Assembly: GCA_002325245.1 (NCBI GenBank)
Contig: DCRR01000011.1
Coordinates: forward strand, 1-43,550
Length of the DNA stretch: 43,550 bases
Direction of reading: 5' to 3'
From: Microbacteriaceae bacterium UBA1487
GTDB lineage: Bacteria; Actinomycetota; Actinomycetes; Actinomycetales; Microbacteriaceae
Shown: positions 1 to 7,403 of the stretch, piece by piece
Numbering within the stretch: position 1 is the first letter of the stretch
How the letters are laid out: the number at the start of each line of letters is the position of its first letter
Position numbers and translations under genes: made by a program
The notes under the pieces: model-generated
The model's database searches: none
Seen by the model: the letters and a program-made list of their open reading frames with translations, nothing else
What the model was told of the DNA's origin: nothing

Positions 1-1
1 G

Positions 2-805
2 CTAGCTCGTCGCTTCGGCCCCTCTTCCCGAACGCCGCGGCACGACCAGCACGCGGCCGTCGAGGTGGACGACGTCGACCGGCAGCTCGTAGACCTCCGA
101 AAGCAGGTCGGCGCGCATCACCTCCGCGGGCTGGCCGATCGCTTCCAGCCGACCGGCGCGCAGCAGCGCAACTCGGTCAGCCGCGGCCGCGGCCAGCGAG
201 AGGTCGTGCAGCACGATCACGACCGCGCGTCCGGCGGCCGCCAAACCGCGAGCTATGCGCAGCACGTCCTCCTGGTGGCGCAGATCGAGCGCGGCGGTCG
301 GCTCGTCGAGGAACACGATCGGCGTGTCCTGCGCGAGCACGCGGGCGAGCGAGACTCGGGCGCGCTCACCCCCCGAGAGCTCGGTGAACCGCCGATCGAG
401 GAGTCGGCCGACGTCGGCGCGAGCGACCGCCGAGATGATGGCGCCCTCGTCGCGTTCGAAGTCGGGGGTGCGCGCCCAGGGGCTGCGCCCCATCTCGACC
501 ACCTCGCGCACGCGGAACGGGAAGCTCAGCGCGTTCTCCTGCGTCAGGACCGCCCGCCGGCGCGCGAGCTCGATCACCGAGTAGCTGGCGATGTCGCGCT
601 CACCGAGTCGGACCCGCCCGCGACTCGCGCCGCGCTCGCCGCTCAGCACCGACAGCAGACTCGACTTGCCGGCTCCGTTCGGGCCGACGAGCGACAGCAC
701 CTCGCCGGCACGCACTTCGAGCGAGACGTCGTCGAGCACGATCCGCCCGTCGAGGGTGAGACCGACAGCCTCGGCGCGGAGCATCGCGGCTCCATTGATC
801 GTCAT
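2..805 (-). CDS. hmuV: Heme/iron ABC transporter ATP-binding protein
   Basis: Protein of 267 aa. It is the cytoplasmic ATPase of a FecE/HmuV-type importer that powers uptake of heme or an iron chelate. Visible motifs are Walker A GPNGAGKSS near residue 37, signature LSGGERARVSLAR, Walker B IVFLDEPTAALD and the switch His in VIVLHDLSLA. The ATG at 803-805 overlaps the permease stop by 4 bases (ATGA), so the two are translationally coupled. Codons 1-3 (MTI) follow that overlap directly; a longer reading in the same frame runs back through the permease gene and is not credible. The stop lies at the very edge of the window, so what follows is unknown. Heme rather than siderophore is inferred from the htaA-hmuT pair at 30.7-32.6 kb. 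Confidence 0.85.
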   Translation of the reverse strand: MTINGAAMLRAEAVGLTLDGRIVLDDVSLEVRAGEVLSLVGPNGAGKSSLLSVLSGERGASRGRVRLGERDIASYSVIELARRRAVLTQENALSFPFRVREVVEMGRSPWARTPDFERDEGAIISAVARADVGRLLDRRFTELSGGERARVSLARVLAQDTPIVFLDEPTAALDLRHQEDVLRIARGLAAAGRAVVIVLHDLSLAAAAADRVALLRAGRLEAIGQPAEVMRADLLSEVYELPVDVVHLDGRVLVVPRRSGRGAEATS

Positions 806-1845
806 GCCCAGCCTCCCGACCGGCGGCGCTGCCGCCACAGCAGGAAGAAGAAGAACGGTCCTCCGACGAGCGAGGTGAGCATGCCGATCGGAAGCTCGGC
901 ACCGGAGATGATCGTGCGCGCCAGCAGGTCGGCGAGCACCAGCAGCACTGCGCCGCCGAGCGCGCTGAGCGGGATGAGTGCGCGGTGCCCGGGCCCGACG
1001 AGCATGCGCACCAGATGCGGCACGACCAGCCCGACGAACGCGATGATGCCGACGAAGGCGACTCCGGCGGCGGTCAGCACCGCGACGATGACGATCGAGC
1101 CGATCCGCAGTCGCTCGACGTCGATGCCCAGGTGGCGGGCGTTGCGCTCCCCGAGCGCGAGCAGGTCGAAACGTCGCGAGAGAGTCGCCGAAGCGACCAC
1201 GCCCAGAACGGTGACGATGAAGACCAGCCCGGTCTCGCTCCAGAGCGAGCCGCTGAGCGATCCCAGCTGCCAGAAGATGATCTGCTCCCGGCTGGCCGCA
1301 TCGGCCGCGAAGATCAGAAAGGCGAGCCCCGCACCCGCGAAGGCGTTGACGGCGATGCCGGTGAGCAGCAGCGTGACCACCTCGGCTCGGCCGTTGGCGC
1401 GCGCAACGAAGTAGACCAGCAGCGTCGCCAGCAGACCGCCGACGAAGGCGAGCAGCGCGACCGCCCACTCGCCCCAGGCCTCCGCCCCCAGCACGATGCC
1501 GGCCGCGGCGCCGAGCGCGGCGCCCGCCGAGACGCCCACGACCCCGGGCTCGGCCAGCGGGTTGCCGAAGATCGCCTGCATGACAGCACCCGCCGTGGCC
1601 AGCGCGGCGCCCACGGCCATCGCCATGACCAGGCGCGGAAAGCGCACCACCCAGAGCGTCGACTCGATGAGCGGATCCGCCGGCGCCCACGCGTTCTCGA
1701 CCCCGATGCCGTGCAGCAGCGCCCCGAGCACCTCGGCGGGGCTGACCGGGAGCTGGCCGAGCAGCGCCGAGGCGAGCATGCCGGCCAGAAGGAGGAGCGC
1801 GAAGCCGCCGGCCGTGAGAGAGACGCGCAGTCGCCGGGTGCTCAC
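802..1845 (-). CDS. hmuU: FecCD-family heme/iron ABC transporter permease
   Basis: Integral membrane permease of 347 aa with about 9-10 hydrophobic segments, the usual size of FecCD/BtuC permeases. The typical FecCD blocks are present: RFPRLVMAMAVGAALATAGAVMQ near residues 55-80, NPLAEPGVVGVSAGAALGAA, and the C-terminal FVGLVVPHLVRMLVGPGHR followed by LADLLARTI and ELPIGMLTSLVGGPFFFFLL. It would form the channel partner of the downstream ATPase. The GTG at 1843-1845 overlaps the stop of the lipoate-ligase-like gene (GTGA), which I prefer over an in-frame GTG at 1863 that lies inside that gene. No substrate-binding lipoprotein is encoded next to it; the matching one is probably hmuT at 30.7 kb. 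Confidence 0.85.
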   Translation of the reverse strand: MSTRRLRVSLTAGGFALLLLAGMLASALLGQLPVSPAEVLGALLHGIGVENAWAPADPLIESTLWVVRFPRLVMAMAVGAALATAGAVMQAIFGNPLAEPGVVGVSAGAALGAAAGIVLGAEAWGEWAVALLAFVGGLLATLLVYFVARANGRAEVVTLLLTGIAVNAFAGAGLAFLIFAADAASREQIIFWQLGSLSGSLWSETGLVFIVTVLGVVASATLSRRFDLLALGERNARHLGIDVERLRIGSIVIVAVLTAAGVAFVGIIAFVGLVVPHLVRMLVGPGHRALIPLSALGGAVLLVLADLLARTIISGAELPIGMLTSLVGGPFFFFLLWRQRRRSGGWA

Positions 1846-2891
1846 GGGACCCGGTACAGCCACTCGTCGGTGCCGAACTTCTCGGCGACGAGCTGCTCAG
1901 CCCGCGCGTACTCCTCGGGGGTGATCTCGCCCGGGGTGAGACCGTGCAGCTCGCCGAAGGTTCCGATCATGCGCTCGATGATCTCGCCACGGCTCAGCCC
2001 GGTCTGGCTGCGCAGCGGATCGACGCGCTTCGCGGCGCTCTTGGTGCCCTTGTCGCTGAGCTTCTCGCGGCCGATGCGCAGCACCTGCGTCATCAGGTCG
2101 CCATCCATGTCGTAGGCCATTGTGACGTGGTGCAGCACGCCGCCATTGCCGAGTCGCTTCTGCGCAGCCCCGCCGATCTTGCCGCTCGGGCTCGCGATGT
2201 CGTTGAGGGGCTGGTAGCTCGCCTCGACGCCGATGCTCTGCAGCGCCAGCACCGCCCACTCATCCAGGAAGGCGTAGCTGTCGGCGAAGGTCATCCCCTG
2301 CACGAGCTCGCCGGGCGCGTAGAGCGAATAGGTGACGATCGAGTCGGCGGCCATGAGCATCGCACCGCCGCCGCTGATGCGCCGCACCACGCGGAAGCCG
2401 TGCCGCTCCGCCGCCTCCGGATCGACCTCGTTCTTCACCGACTGGAAGCTGCCGATCACCACGGCGGGCTCGTTCCACTCCCAGATGCGCAGCGTCGGCT
2501 TGCGACGCCCCGCGCCGACCTCCTCGGTCAGCACCTGGTCGAGCGCGAGGTGGATGAGCGGCGGCAGCGGGCCCGGGTGCACGAGCTCCCACTCGTAGTC
2601 GGACCAGCCGGTCGCCTGGTGCAGCGCCCGCCGCGTCGCAGTCGCGATCGAGTCGGCGCTGAAGCCGACGAGCACCGCGTCGGCGGGCAACGAGCGCTGG
2701 ATGTGGGCGGCCAGCGCGCGCGCATCCATCGTCGTCTCGACCCCGCGCATGGCGTCGTTGATCGCCTGGAGCGCTTCGTCCGGTTCGAGGAAGAAGTCAC
2801 CCGAGAGTCGGAAGTCGGTGATCACCCCGTCGGCAGCCTCGAGGTCGACAACGACGAGCTTGCCGCCGGGCACCTTGAATTCGCCGTGCAT
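1842..2891 (-). CDS. Lipoate-protein ligase family protein, first gene of the iron-box operon
   Basis: Protein of 349 aa. Residues 1 to about 90 resemble the small lipoate-ligase accessory domain, which sits at the C-terminus in E. coli LplA but here is fused at the N-terminus. Residues 100-349 carry the LplA/LipB catalytic fold: the lipoyl-AMP loop RRISGGGA at 170-177 and SGKIGGAAQKR with the expected catalytic lysine near 238. The likely role is ATP-dependent attachment of salvaged lipoate to the E2 and GcvH proteins. The ATG at 2889-2891 has AAAGG upstream and lies 15 bases from an iron box. The gene is coupled to hmuU by a 4-base overlap. Why a lipoate enzyme heads a heme-import operon is not obvious. 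A different acyl substrate cannot be excluded. Confidence 0.8.
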   Translation of the reverse strand: MHGEFKVPGGKLVVVDLEAADGVITDFRLSGDFFLEPDEALQAINDAMRGVETTMDARALAAHIQRSLPADAVLVGFSADSIATATRRALHQATGWSDYEWELVHPGPLPPLIHLALDQVLTEEVGAGRRKPTLRIWEWNEPAVVIGSFQSVKNEVDPEAAERHGFRVVRRISGGGAMLMAADSIVTYSLYAPGELVQGMTFADSYAFLDEWAVLALQSIGVEASYQPLNDIASPSGKIGGAAQKRLGNGGVLHHVTMAYDMDGDLMTQVLRIGREKLSDKGTKSAAKRVDPLRSQTGLSRGEIIERMIGTFGELHGLTPGEITPEEYARAEQLVAEKFGTDEWLYRVP

Positions 2892-2906
2892 CCGCCGCCT
2901 TTCGTG

Positions 2907-2921
2907 TGAGGCAAGCCTAAC
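2907..2921. promoter_or_regulatory. Putative DtxR/IdeR iron box before lplA-hmuU-hmuV
   Basis: TGAGGCAAGCCTAAC lies in the 35-base gap between the lipase-like gene and the lipoate-ligase-like gene. It agrees at 12 of 15 bases with the box in front of htaA at 32642-32656 (TTAGGCAAACCTAAG) and resembles the DtxR/IdeR consensus TTAGGTTAGCCTAACC. Its place just upstream of the start suggests repression by an iron-loaded regulator. That reading is inferred from similarity alone. Confidence 0.55.
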
Positions 2922-2926
2922 GAGGC

Positions 2927-3793
2927 TCAGCCTCCGAGGTGCGCGTCGAGCCAGGCGATGAGATCGGCGATCACCTCGTCGCGGTTCACCTCGTTGTACA
3001 CCTCGTGGCGCGCCCCGGCATAGATCTTGAGGGTCACGTCGCTCAGCCCGCCCTTCTCGCGGTAGGCGCGGGCGAGCTTGGTGACGCTCTCCGGATTGCC
3101 GAGCGAGTCCTCTTCGCCGTTGAGGATGAGCATCGGCAGGTCCTTGGCGAGCTTGGCCGGAGTGCCCAGCAGCTTGAGCCCGTCGAGCAGGCCGTAGAGC
3201 TCCGCCGCCTTCGCCTCGAAGGTCAGCGGATCGGCGGCGAAGGCGTCGACGACCGCCCGGTCGCGACTGAGCCACTCCGCGGTCGTCGGACCGAGGTGGG
3301 CGTGCCGCTTGTTCAGGTCGCCCGAGTTCATGTGCCGCAGCGTGCGGTAGGCGGTGCCGCTGAACACGACGGCGTCGTAATCGACGGCGTGCGACTGCAG
3401 GATGCGCTGGCCGAACAGCGATCCGAGGCTGTGGCCCAGGTACACCAGCGGCAGGCCCGGCTCCCGGTCGCGGATGAGCGCGGTGAACTCCCGGACGACG
3501 GCGATGGTCGCGCCGAGGCCCCCGGGCCCCGGCTTGCCGAAGCGGCTCGGCTGGTCGGCCCACTGCTCGAGACCGGTCTGCCCGTGACCGCGGTGGTCGT
3601 TCGCATACACGGTGTAGCCGGCGGCGGCGAGCGCCTGGGCGAACCCCTCGTAGCGGGCCGCGTACTCGCCGAGACCGTGCACGAGCTGCACGACCGCCTT
3701 CGGCTGTGCGGCGCGCCAGCGGTAGTAGTGGATCCGCACCCCGTGTGCGTCAACGAAACTGTCGTCCTCCCGGACGACGGTGCTCTCCGACAT
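2927..3793 (-). CDS. Alpha/beta hydrolase, monoacylglycerol lipase-like (Hydrolase_4/S33)
   Basis: Soluble protein of 288 aa without a signal peptide. It has the features of the serine hydrolase family that includes monoacylglycerol lipases and lysophospholipases: oxyanion LVHGLGEYAARY near residue 38, DHRGHGQTG near 66, nucleophile elbow GHSLGS near 121, an acid in LILNGEEDSLG and the catalytic His in GARHEVYNE near 262. The ATG at 3791-3793 has GAGGAGG about 6 bases upstream, and TAGACT at 3816-3821 on the minus strand would serve as a -10 box. It lies back to back with marR, so the dyad at 3835-3860 could also affect it. The substrate is probably a lipid ester, but the sequence does not say which. 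Confidence 0.85.
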   Translation of the reverse strand: MSESTVVREDDSFVDAHGVRIHYYRWRAAQPKAVVQLVHGLGEYAARYEGFAQALAAAGYTVYANDHRGHGQTGLEQWADQPSRFGKPGPGGLGATIAVVREFTALIRDREPGLPLVYLGHSLGSLFGQRILQSHAVDYDAVVFSGTAYRTLRHMNSGDLNKRHAHLGPTTAEWLSRDRAVVDAFAADPLTFEAKAAELYGLLDGLKLLGTPAKLAKDLPMLILNGEEDSLGNPESVTKLARAYREKGGLSDVTLKIYAGARHEVYNEVNRDEVIADLIAWLDAHLGG

Positions 3794-3834
3794 CCCGCCT
3801 CCTCGCGTCGGCTCAGTCTAGGACGCCCCCAGCA

Positions 3835-3860
3835 TTAGCAAGGTTAATGAACTAGGCTAA
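3835..3860. promoter_or_regulatory. Putative MarR operator (26-base dyad)
   Basis: The dyad reads TTAGC, AAG, GTT, AATG, AAC, TAG, GCTAA. The arms TTAGCnnnGTT and AACnnnGCTAA are exact inverted repeats about a 4-base centre. It ends 8 bases before the marR start and sits in the divergent gap with the lipase-like gene. This is the position and style of an autoregulatory MarR site. Function is inferred. Confidence 0.6.
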
Positions 3861-3868
3861 CGATCGTG

Positions 3869-4303
3869 ATGAGTTCCCGAGACGACCGAGTGAGAGACGA
3901 CACCGAGCAGCTGCGCATGGTCGTCCAGAAGCTGGCCCGACGCATCCGCCACAATCGCAGCGACGAATCGCTCTCCGACTCGCACATGGTGGTGCTGTTC
4001 CAGCTGGAGCGTTACGGGGTTCTCGCGCCCGTCGACCTCGCCGCCGCCGAGCGCGTCTCGCCGCCGTCGATCAATCGCACCCTCAACGCGCTGGAAGAGC
4101 GCGGGCTCGTCGAGCGCCGCCCCTCCGAGACGGATGCGCGACGCGTCGACGTGCACCTCACCCCCGCCGGGCAGGAGCTGATCCTCGCCACCCGGCGCCT
4201 GCGCACCGAATGGTTCAACACCCATTTCGCGACCCTCGCCGACGACGAGCAGCGGGCCCTGCGCGCCGCCCTGCCCGCGCTGCAGCGGCTGGCCGAGTCA
4301 TGA
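3869..4303 (+). CDS. MarR family transcriptional regulator
   Basis: Protein of 144 aa with the usual MarR layout. Helical dimerisation segments flank a winged helix-turn-helix at about residues 50-100: LAAAERVSPPSINRTLNALEERGLVERRPS, then the wing SETDARRVDVHLTPAGQELI with the typical D-x-R. It likely represses itself and the exporter that follows, with relief by a small phenolic or toxic ligand as in the family. The ATG at 3869 is preceded by a GTG at 3866 in the same frame; either may be used. Its stop overlaps the MFS start (ATGA at 4300-4303), making a two-gene operon. The strong dyad lies just upstream. Confidence 0.88.
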   Translation: MSSRDDRVRDDTEQLRMVVQKLARRIRHNRSDESLSDSHMVVLFQLERYGVLAPVDLAAAERVSPPSINRTLNALEERGLVERRPSETDARRVDVHLTPAGQELILATRRLRTEWFNTHFATLADDEQRALRAALPALQRLAES

Positions 4304-5619
4304 GCGCGATGTTCCGCTCCTTCGCGGCGCGCAACTACCGCATCTGGTTCGCCGGCGCGATCGTCTCCAACGTCGGCACCTGGATGCAGCGCATCGCCCA
4401 GGACTGGCTCGTGCTCACCCAGCTCACCGACGACGACGCCACCGCCGTCGGGATCACGATGGCGCTGCAGTTCGGGCCCGCCGTTCTGCTGCTGCCGCTC
4501 ACCGGCACCGTCGCCGACCGCATGGATCGCCGACGGCTCCTGCTGATCACGCAGCTCAGCATGGCGGCGCTCGGACTCGGCCTGGGCGTCGTGACCCTGA
4601 GCGGCCACGTCACCCTGCCGATGCTCTACGCCTTCGCCGGAGCCCTCGGCGTCGCCGCAGCCTTCGACGCCCCCGCGCGTCAGGCCTTCGTCGGCGAGCT
4701 CGTGCCCGACCGCCTGCTCTCCAACGCCGTGGCCCTCAACTCCGCCGCCTTCAACGGCGCCCGCCTCGTCGGTCCTGCCATCGCCGGCGTGCTCGTCGCC
4801 GGGATCGGCGAGGGCTGGGTGTTCATCCTCAACGCGGCGAGCTTCCTCGCGGTGTGCGTCTCGCTGGTGGTGCTGCGGCCGAGCGAATTCGTTCCGTTCA
4901 CCCGCCTATCCGGTCGCGGCGGCGGCTCGCGCGCGGCCCTGCGCTACGTGCGCGCGCGGCCCGACCTGCTGCTCGTGTTCGGCATGATCGCCATCCTCGG
5001 CACACTCGGATTCAACTTCCCCATCTTCACCGCCACCATGTCACGCCTCGAATTCGGAGCGGGCGCGGAGGTGTTCGGCGTCCTCGGCTCGGTTGTCGCG
5101 ATCGGCTCGGTCAGCGGCGCGCTCCTGGCGGCGCGCCGCGACCGGCCGCGGCTGCGCACCCTCGCCCTCGCGAGCGCCGCGTTCGGCGCGAGCCTGGGAC
5201 TCGGCGCCGTCGCGCCCAACGTCTGGGTCTACGGCGTGACGCTCGTCTTCGTTGGATTCTCGGCCCTCAGCATGATGACCTCGGCGAACGCCTACGTGCA
5301 GACCACCACGGCACCCTCGATGCGCGGGCGCGTGATGGCGCTCTACCTGGCGATCTTCATGGGCGGCACCCCGATCGGCGGACCGCTGCTCGGCTGGGTC
5401 GCCGACGCCTTCGGTCCGCGCTGGGCGCTCGGCATCGGGGCCGCCGCCGGCTTCGCCGCCGCCGGTCTCGCCCTCGCCTGGTACGCGCGCCACTACCAGG
5501 TGCGCCTGCGGATCGACCGCGCCCGGCGCTGGCCGTGGCGGCTGCAGGCGACGCGCCCCGCCGACCGCGAGCAGGCCACCCAGGAGATCGCCATCATCGA
5601 GGTCCAGAACCAGCGATGA
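4300..5619 (+). CDS. MFS transporter (MFS_3/EntS-like exporter)
   Basis: Membrane protein of 439 aa with about 12 hydrophobic segments. The start FRSFAARNYRIWFAGAIVSNVGTWMQRIAQDWLV is typical of the MFS_3 drug and siderophore exporter group. The signature loop GTVADRMDRRRLLL between TM2 and TM3, and PARQAFVGELVP after TM4, are present. A basic tail follows the last TM. Coupling to MarR suggests efflux of a toxic compound that the regulator senses. A siderophore export role is possible for this subfamily, but no siderophore biosynthesis genes or iron box are adjacent. It converges on the transglutaminase gene with only 12 bases between the stops. Confidence 0.87.
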   Translation: MSAMFRSFAARNYRIWFAGAIVSNVGTWMQRIAQDWLVLTQLTDDDATAVGITMALQFGPAVLLLPLTGTVADRMDRRRLLLITQLSMAALGLGLGVVTLSGHVTLPMLYAFAGALGVAAAFDAPARQAFVGELVPDRLLSNAVALNSAAFNGARLVGPAIAGVLVAGIGEGWVFILNAASFLAVCVSLVVLRPSEFVPFTRLSGRGGGSRAALRYVRARPDLLLVFGMIAILGTLGFNFPIFTATMSRLEFGAGAEVFGVLGSVVAIGSVSGALLAARRDRPRLRTLALASAAFGASLGLGAVAPNVWVYGVTLVFVGFSALSMMTSANAYVQTTTAPSMRGRVMALYLAIFMGGTPIGGPLLGWVADAFGPRWALGIGAAAGFAAAGLALAWYARHYQVRLRIDRARRWPWRLQATRPADREQATQEIAIIEVQNQR

Positions 5620-5631
5620 CGCGACCGGCGG

Positions 5632-6477
5632 CTACGCCTCGCGCGTGATCTCGACGGTGACGAACAGGGTCGACCCGTACGGGCCGGCGTAGACGCCTCG
5701 CAGCGGAGCGACATCCATGTAGTCCCGGCCGTGGCCGACTCGCACGTGGCGCTCGCCGATGTCGATCAGGTTGGTCGGGTCGAAGCCCCGCCACGAGCCG
5801 CAGAACCACTCCAGCCAGGCGTGCGACTCGCCGGCGACCGTCTGGCCGATCGGCGCATCCGGAACCGGGTGCAGGTAGCCGCTGACGTAGCGAGCCGGGA
5901 TGCCGACCGCGCGCAGGGCGCCGATCGTCAGGTGCGTGATGTCCTGGCAGACGCCCTTGCCGTGCTCCCAGGCCTCGACAGCGGTCGTGTGCACACCGGT
6001 GACGCCCGGCATGTACTCGATGCGCTCCCCCACCGCGCGCGCGATCGCGAGCGCCGCGTCGCACGGCGTCTCCGCCTCGGCCACGAGCCTCTGAGCGATC
6101 TCGACCAGCTCGGCCGGCGGACGCGTGCGGCCGGTCTGGGTGAGCTGCTCGACGCATTCGGTGCGGGTCTCGATCTCGTCGGCGAGCGCCAGCCACTCCA
6201 GGCGGCGATCGTCGTGGTCGCGCGGGCGCACCTCCACCAGGCTCGTCGCCGTGAGGCTCAGCTCGCGGTGCGGGGTCAGCACCTCGAAGCTCGAGACGCG
6301 GGTTCCCCAGTAGTCGACATAGGAGTGGTGAGCCGAGATCGGCAGGATCTCCAGGTGCGAGTAGAGCACCAGCTGACCGTCGGCGCTGGCCGGAAGCATC
6401 CGCGCCTCGTTGTACGACGCGGTGACCTCACCGCCGTAGCTGAAGCCCGTCGAATGGCGGATCCGGAGGCGGTTCAC
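5632..6477 (-). CDS. Transglutaminase-like cysteine protease family protein
   Basis: Protein of 281 aa. The N-terminal bacterial transglutaminase-like beta domain (residues 1-80, starting NRLRIRHSTGFSYGGEV) is followed by the papain-fold core. The catalytic triad is visible: Cys in HGKGVCQDITH near residue 177, His in AGESHAWLEW near 219 and Asp in RGFDPTN near 234. In this gene neighbourhood the enzyme is expected to hydrolyse or transfer an isopeptide linked by the ATP-grasp partner (family knowledge, unproven). The GTG at 6475-6477 overlaps the alpha-E stop (GTGA), so this is the last gene of the triad operon. Confidence 0.9.
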   Translation of the reverse strand: MNRLRIRHSTGFSYGGEVTASYNEARMLPASADGQLVLYSHLEILPISAHHSYVDYWGTRVSSFEVLTPHRELSLTATSLVEVRPRDHDDRRLEWLALADEIETRTECVEQLTQTGRTRPPAELVEIAQRLVAEAETPCDAALAIARAVGERIEYMPGVTGVHTTAVEAWEHGKGVCQDITHLTIGALRAVGIPARYVSGYLHPVPDAPIGQTVAGESHAWLEWFCGSWRGFDPTNLIDIGERHVRVGHGRDYMDVAPLRGVYAGPYGSTLFVTVEITREA

Positions 6478-7403
6478 GAGTTCTCTCCCACCCAGCTCGG
6501 GGCGACGTTCGTCGGGAAGTAGCGCTGCCGGATGGCCTCGCTCGCCGCGCTCGTCGCATCCTGAACGCTGTCCATGTGGTGCGGCAGATCCTCGATGATG
6601 TCGACGATCGGACGGTACTCGAGGCCGCTGCGGATCTGGCCCAGCAGACGCAGCGCCTGGTCACTCACCCCGACCCGGTCGGTGCGCGGCTCGATATCGC
6701 GCAGGCATTGCTCGGCGCGCGTGACGGCGAACAGGATGCTGCGCGGGAACAGCCGATCCAGCAGCAGGAACTCGGCGGCGTTGCGCGCGCTCGGCACGCC
6801 GCGGTAGGTGCGCAGGTAGGCCTCGTAGGCGCCGACGCTGCGGAGGATCGTGGTCCAACTGGGGCCGGAGGCCTCGGTGAGGCTGCGCGTGGCGAGCAGA
6901 CGAGCGGTCATGTCCGCGCGCTCCATGCTGCGGCCGAGGGTGAAGAACAGCCATGCCTCGTCTCGGCTCGAGGAGGACTCGATGATGCCGACGGCGAGGG
7001 CGGCGCGCTCGCGCACCCAGGAGAAGAAGTCCGAGACCTTGTCGCTGGCGACGCGGCGCGGCATGCGCGCGCTCGTGGTGTTGAGCACCTCCCACAGCTC
7101 GGTCGAGACGACCTCGCGGGCACGGCGCGCATTCTCGCGGGCGGCGCTCAGCGAGTAGGCGATCGAGGCCGGCTGGTGGCGGTCGACGGCGAGGATCGCG
7201 AGCACGTCGGCGCGGGTGACCTCACGGTCGGGCTCGACCTCGGTGCCCATGACGCTCAGCAGCGAGCGGCACGCGATGTCCTCCTCGATCCACGGGTCCT
7301 CCAGCAGCAGCTGCAGGTGCACGTCGAGGATGCGCGCGGTGCCGTCGCTGCGCTCCACATACCGCCCGATCCAGAACAGGCTCTCCGCGATCCGACTCAG
7401 CAT
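6474..7403 (-). CDS. Alpha-E domain-containing protein
   Basis: Helical protein of 309 aa beginning MLSRIAESLFWIGRYVERSDGTARILD, the hallmark of the alpha-E family. A second conserved stretch is FFTLGRSMERADMTARLL near residues 160-180. Alpha-E proteins are nearly always found between a circularly permuted ATP-grasp and a transglutaminase-like gene, as here, and are thought to be a partner or substrate carrier in a peptide-linking reaction. No catalytic residues are recognisable. The ATG at 7401-7403 lies just before the end of the ATP-grasp gene (7-base overlap), and its own stop overlaps the transglutaminase start. Confidence 0.9.
   Translation of the reverse strand: MLSRIAESLFWIGRYVERSDGTARILDVHLQLLLEDPWIEEDIACRSLLSVMGTEVEPDREVTRADVLAILAVDRHQPASIAYSLSAARENARRAREVVSTELWEVLNTTSARMPRRVASDKVSDFFSWVRERAALAVGIIESSSSRDEAWLFFTLGRSMERADMTARLLATRSLTEASGPSWTTILRSVGAYEAYLRTYRGVPSARNAAEFLLLDRLFPRSILFAVTRAEQCLRDIEPRTDRVGVSDQALRLLGQIRSGLEYRPIVDIIEDLPHHMDSVQDATSAASEAIRQRYFPTNVAPSWVGENS

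Noticed and set aside
4300..5619. MFS exporter as a siderophore exporter tied to the iron genes
   Set aside because: It is coupled to MarR, has no iron box and no siderophore synthesis genes nearby; only subfamily resemblance supports the idea.
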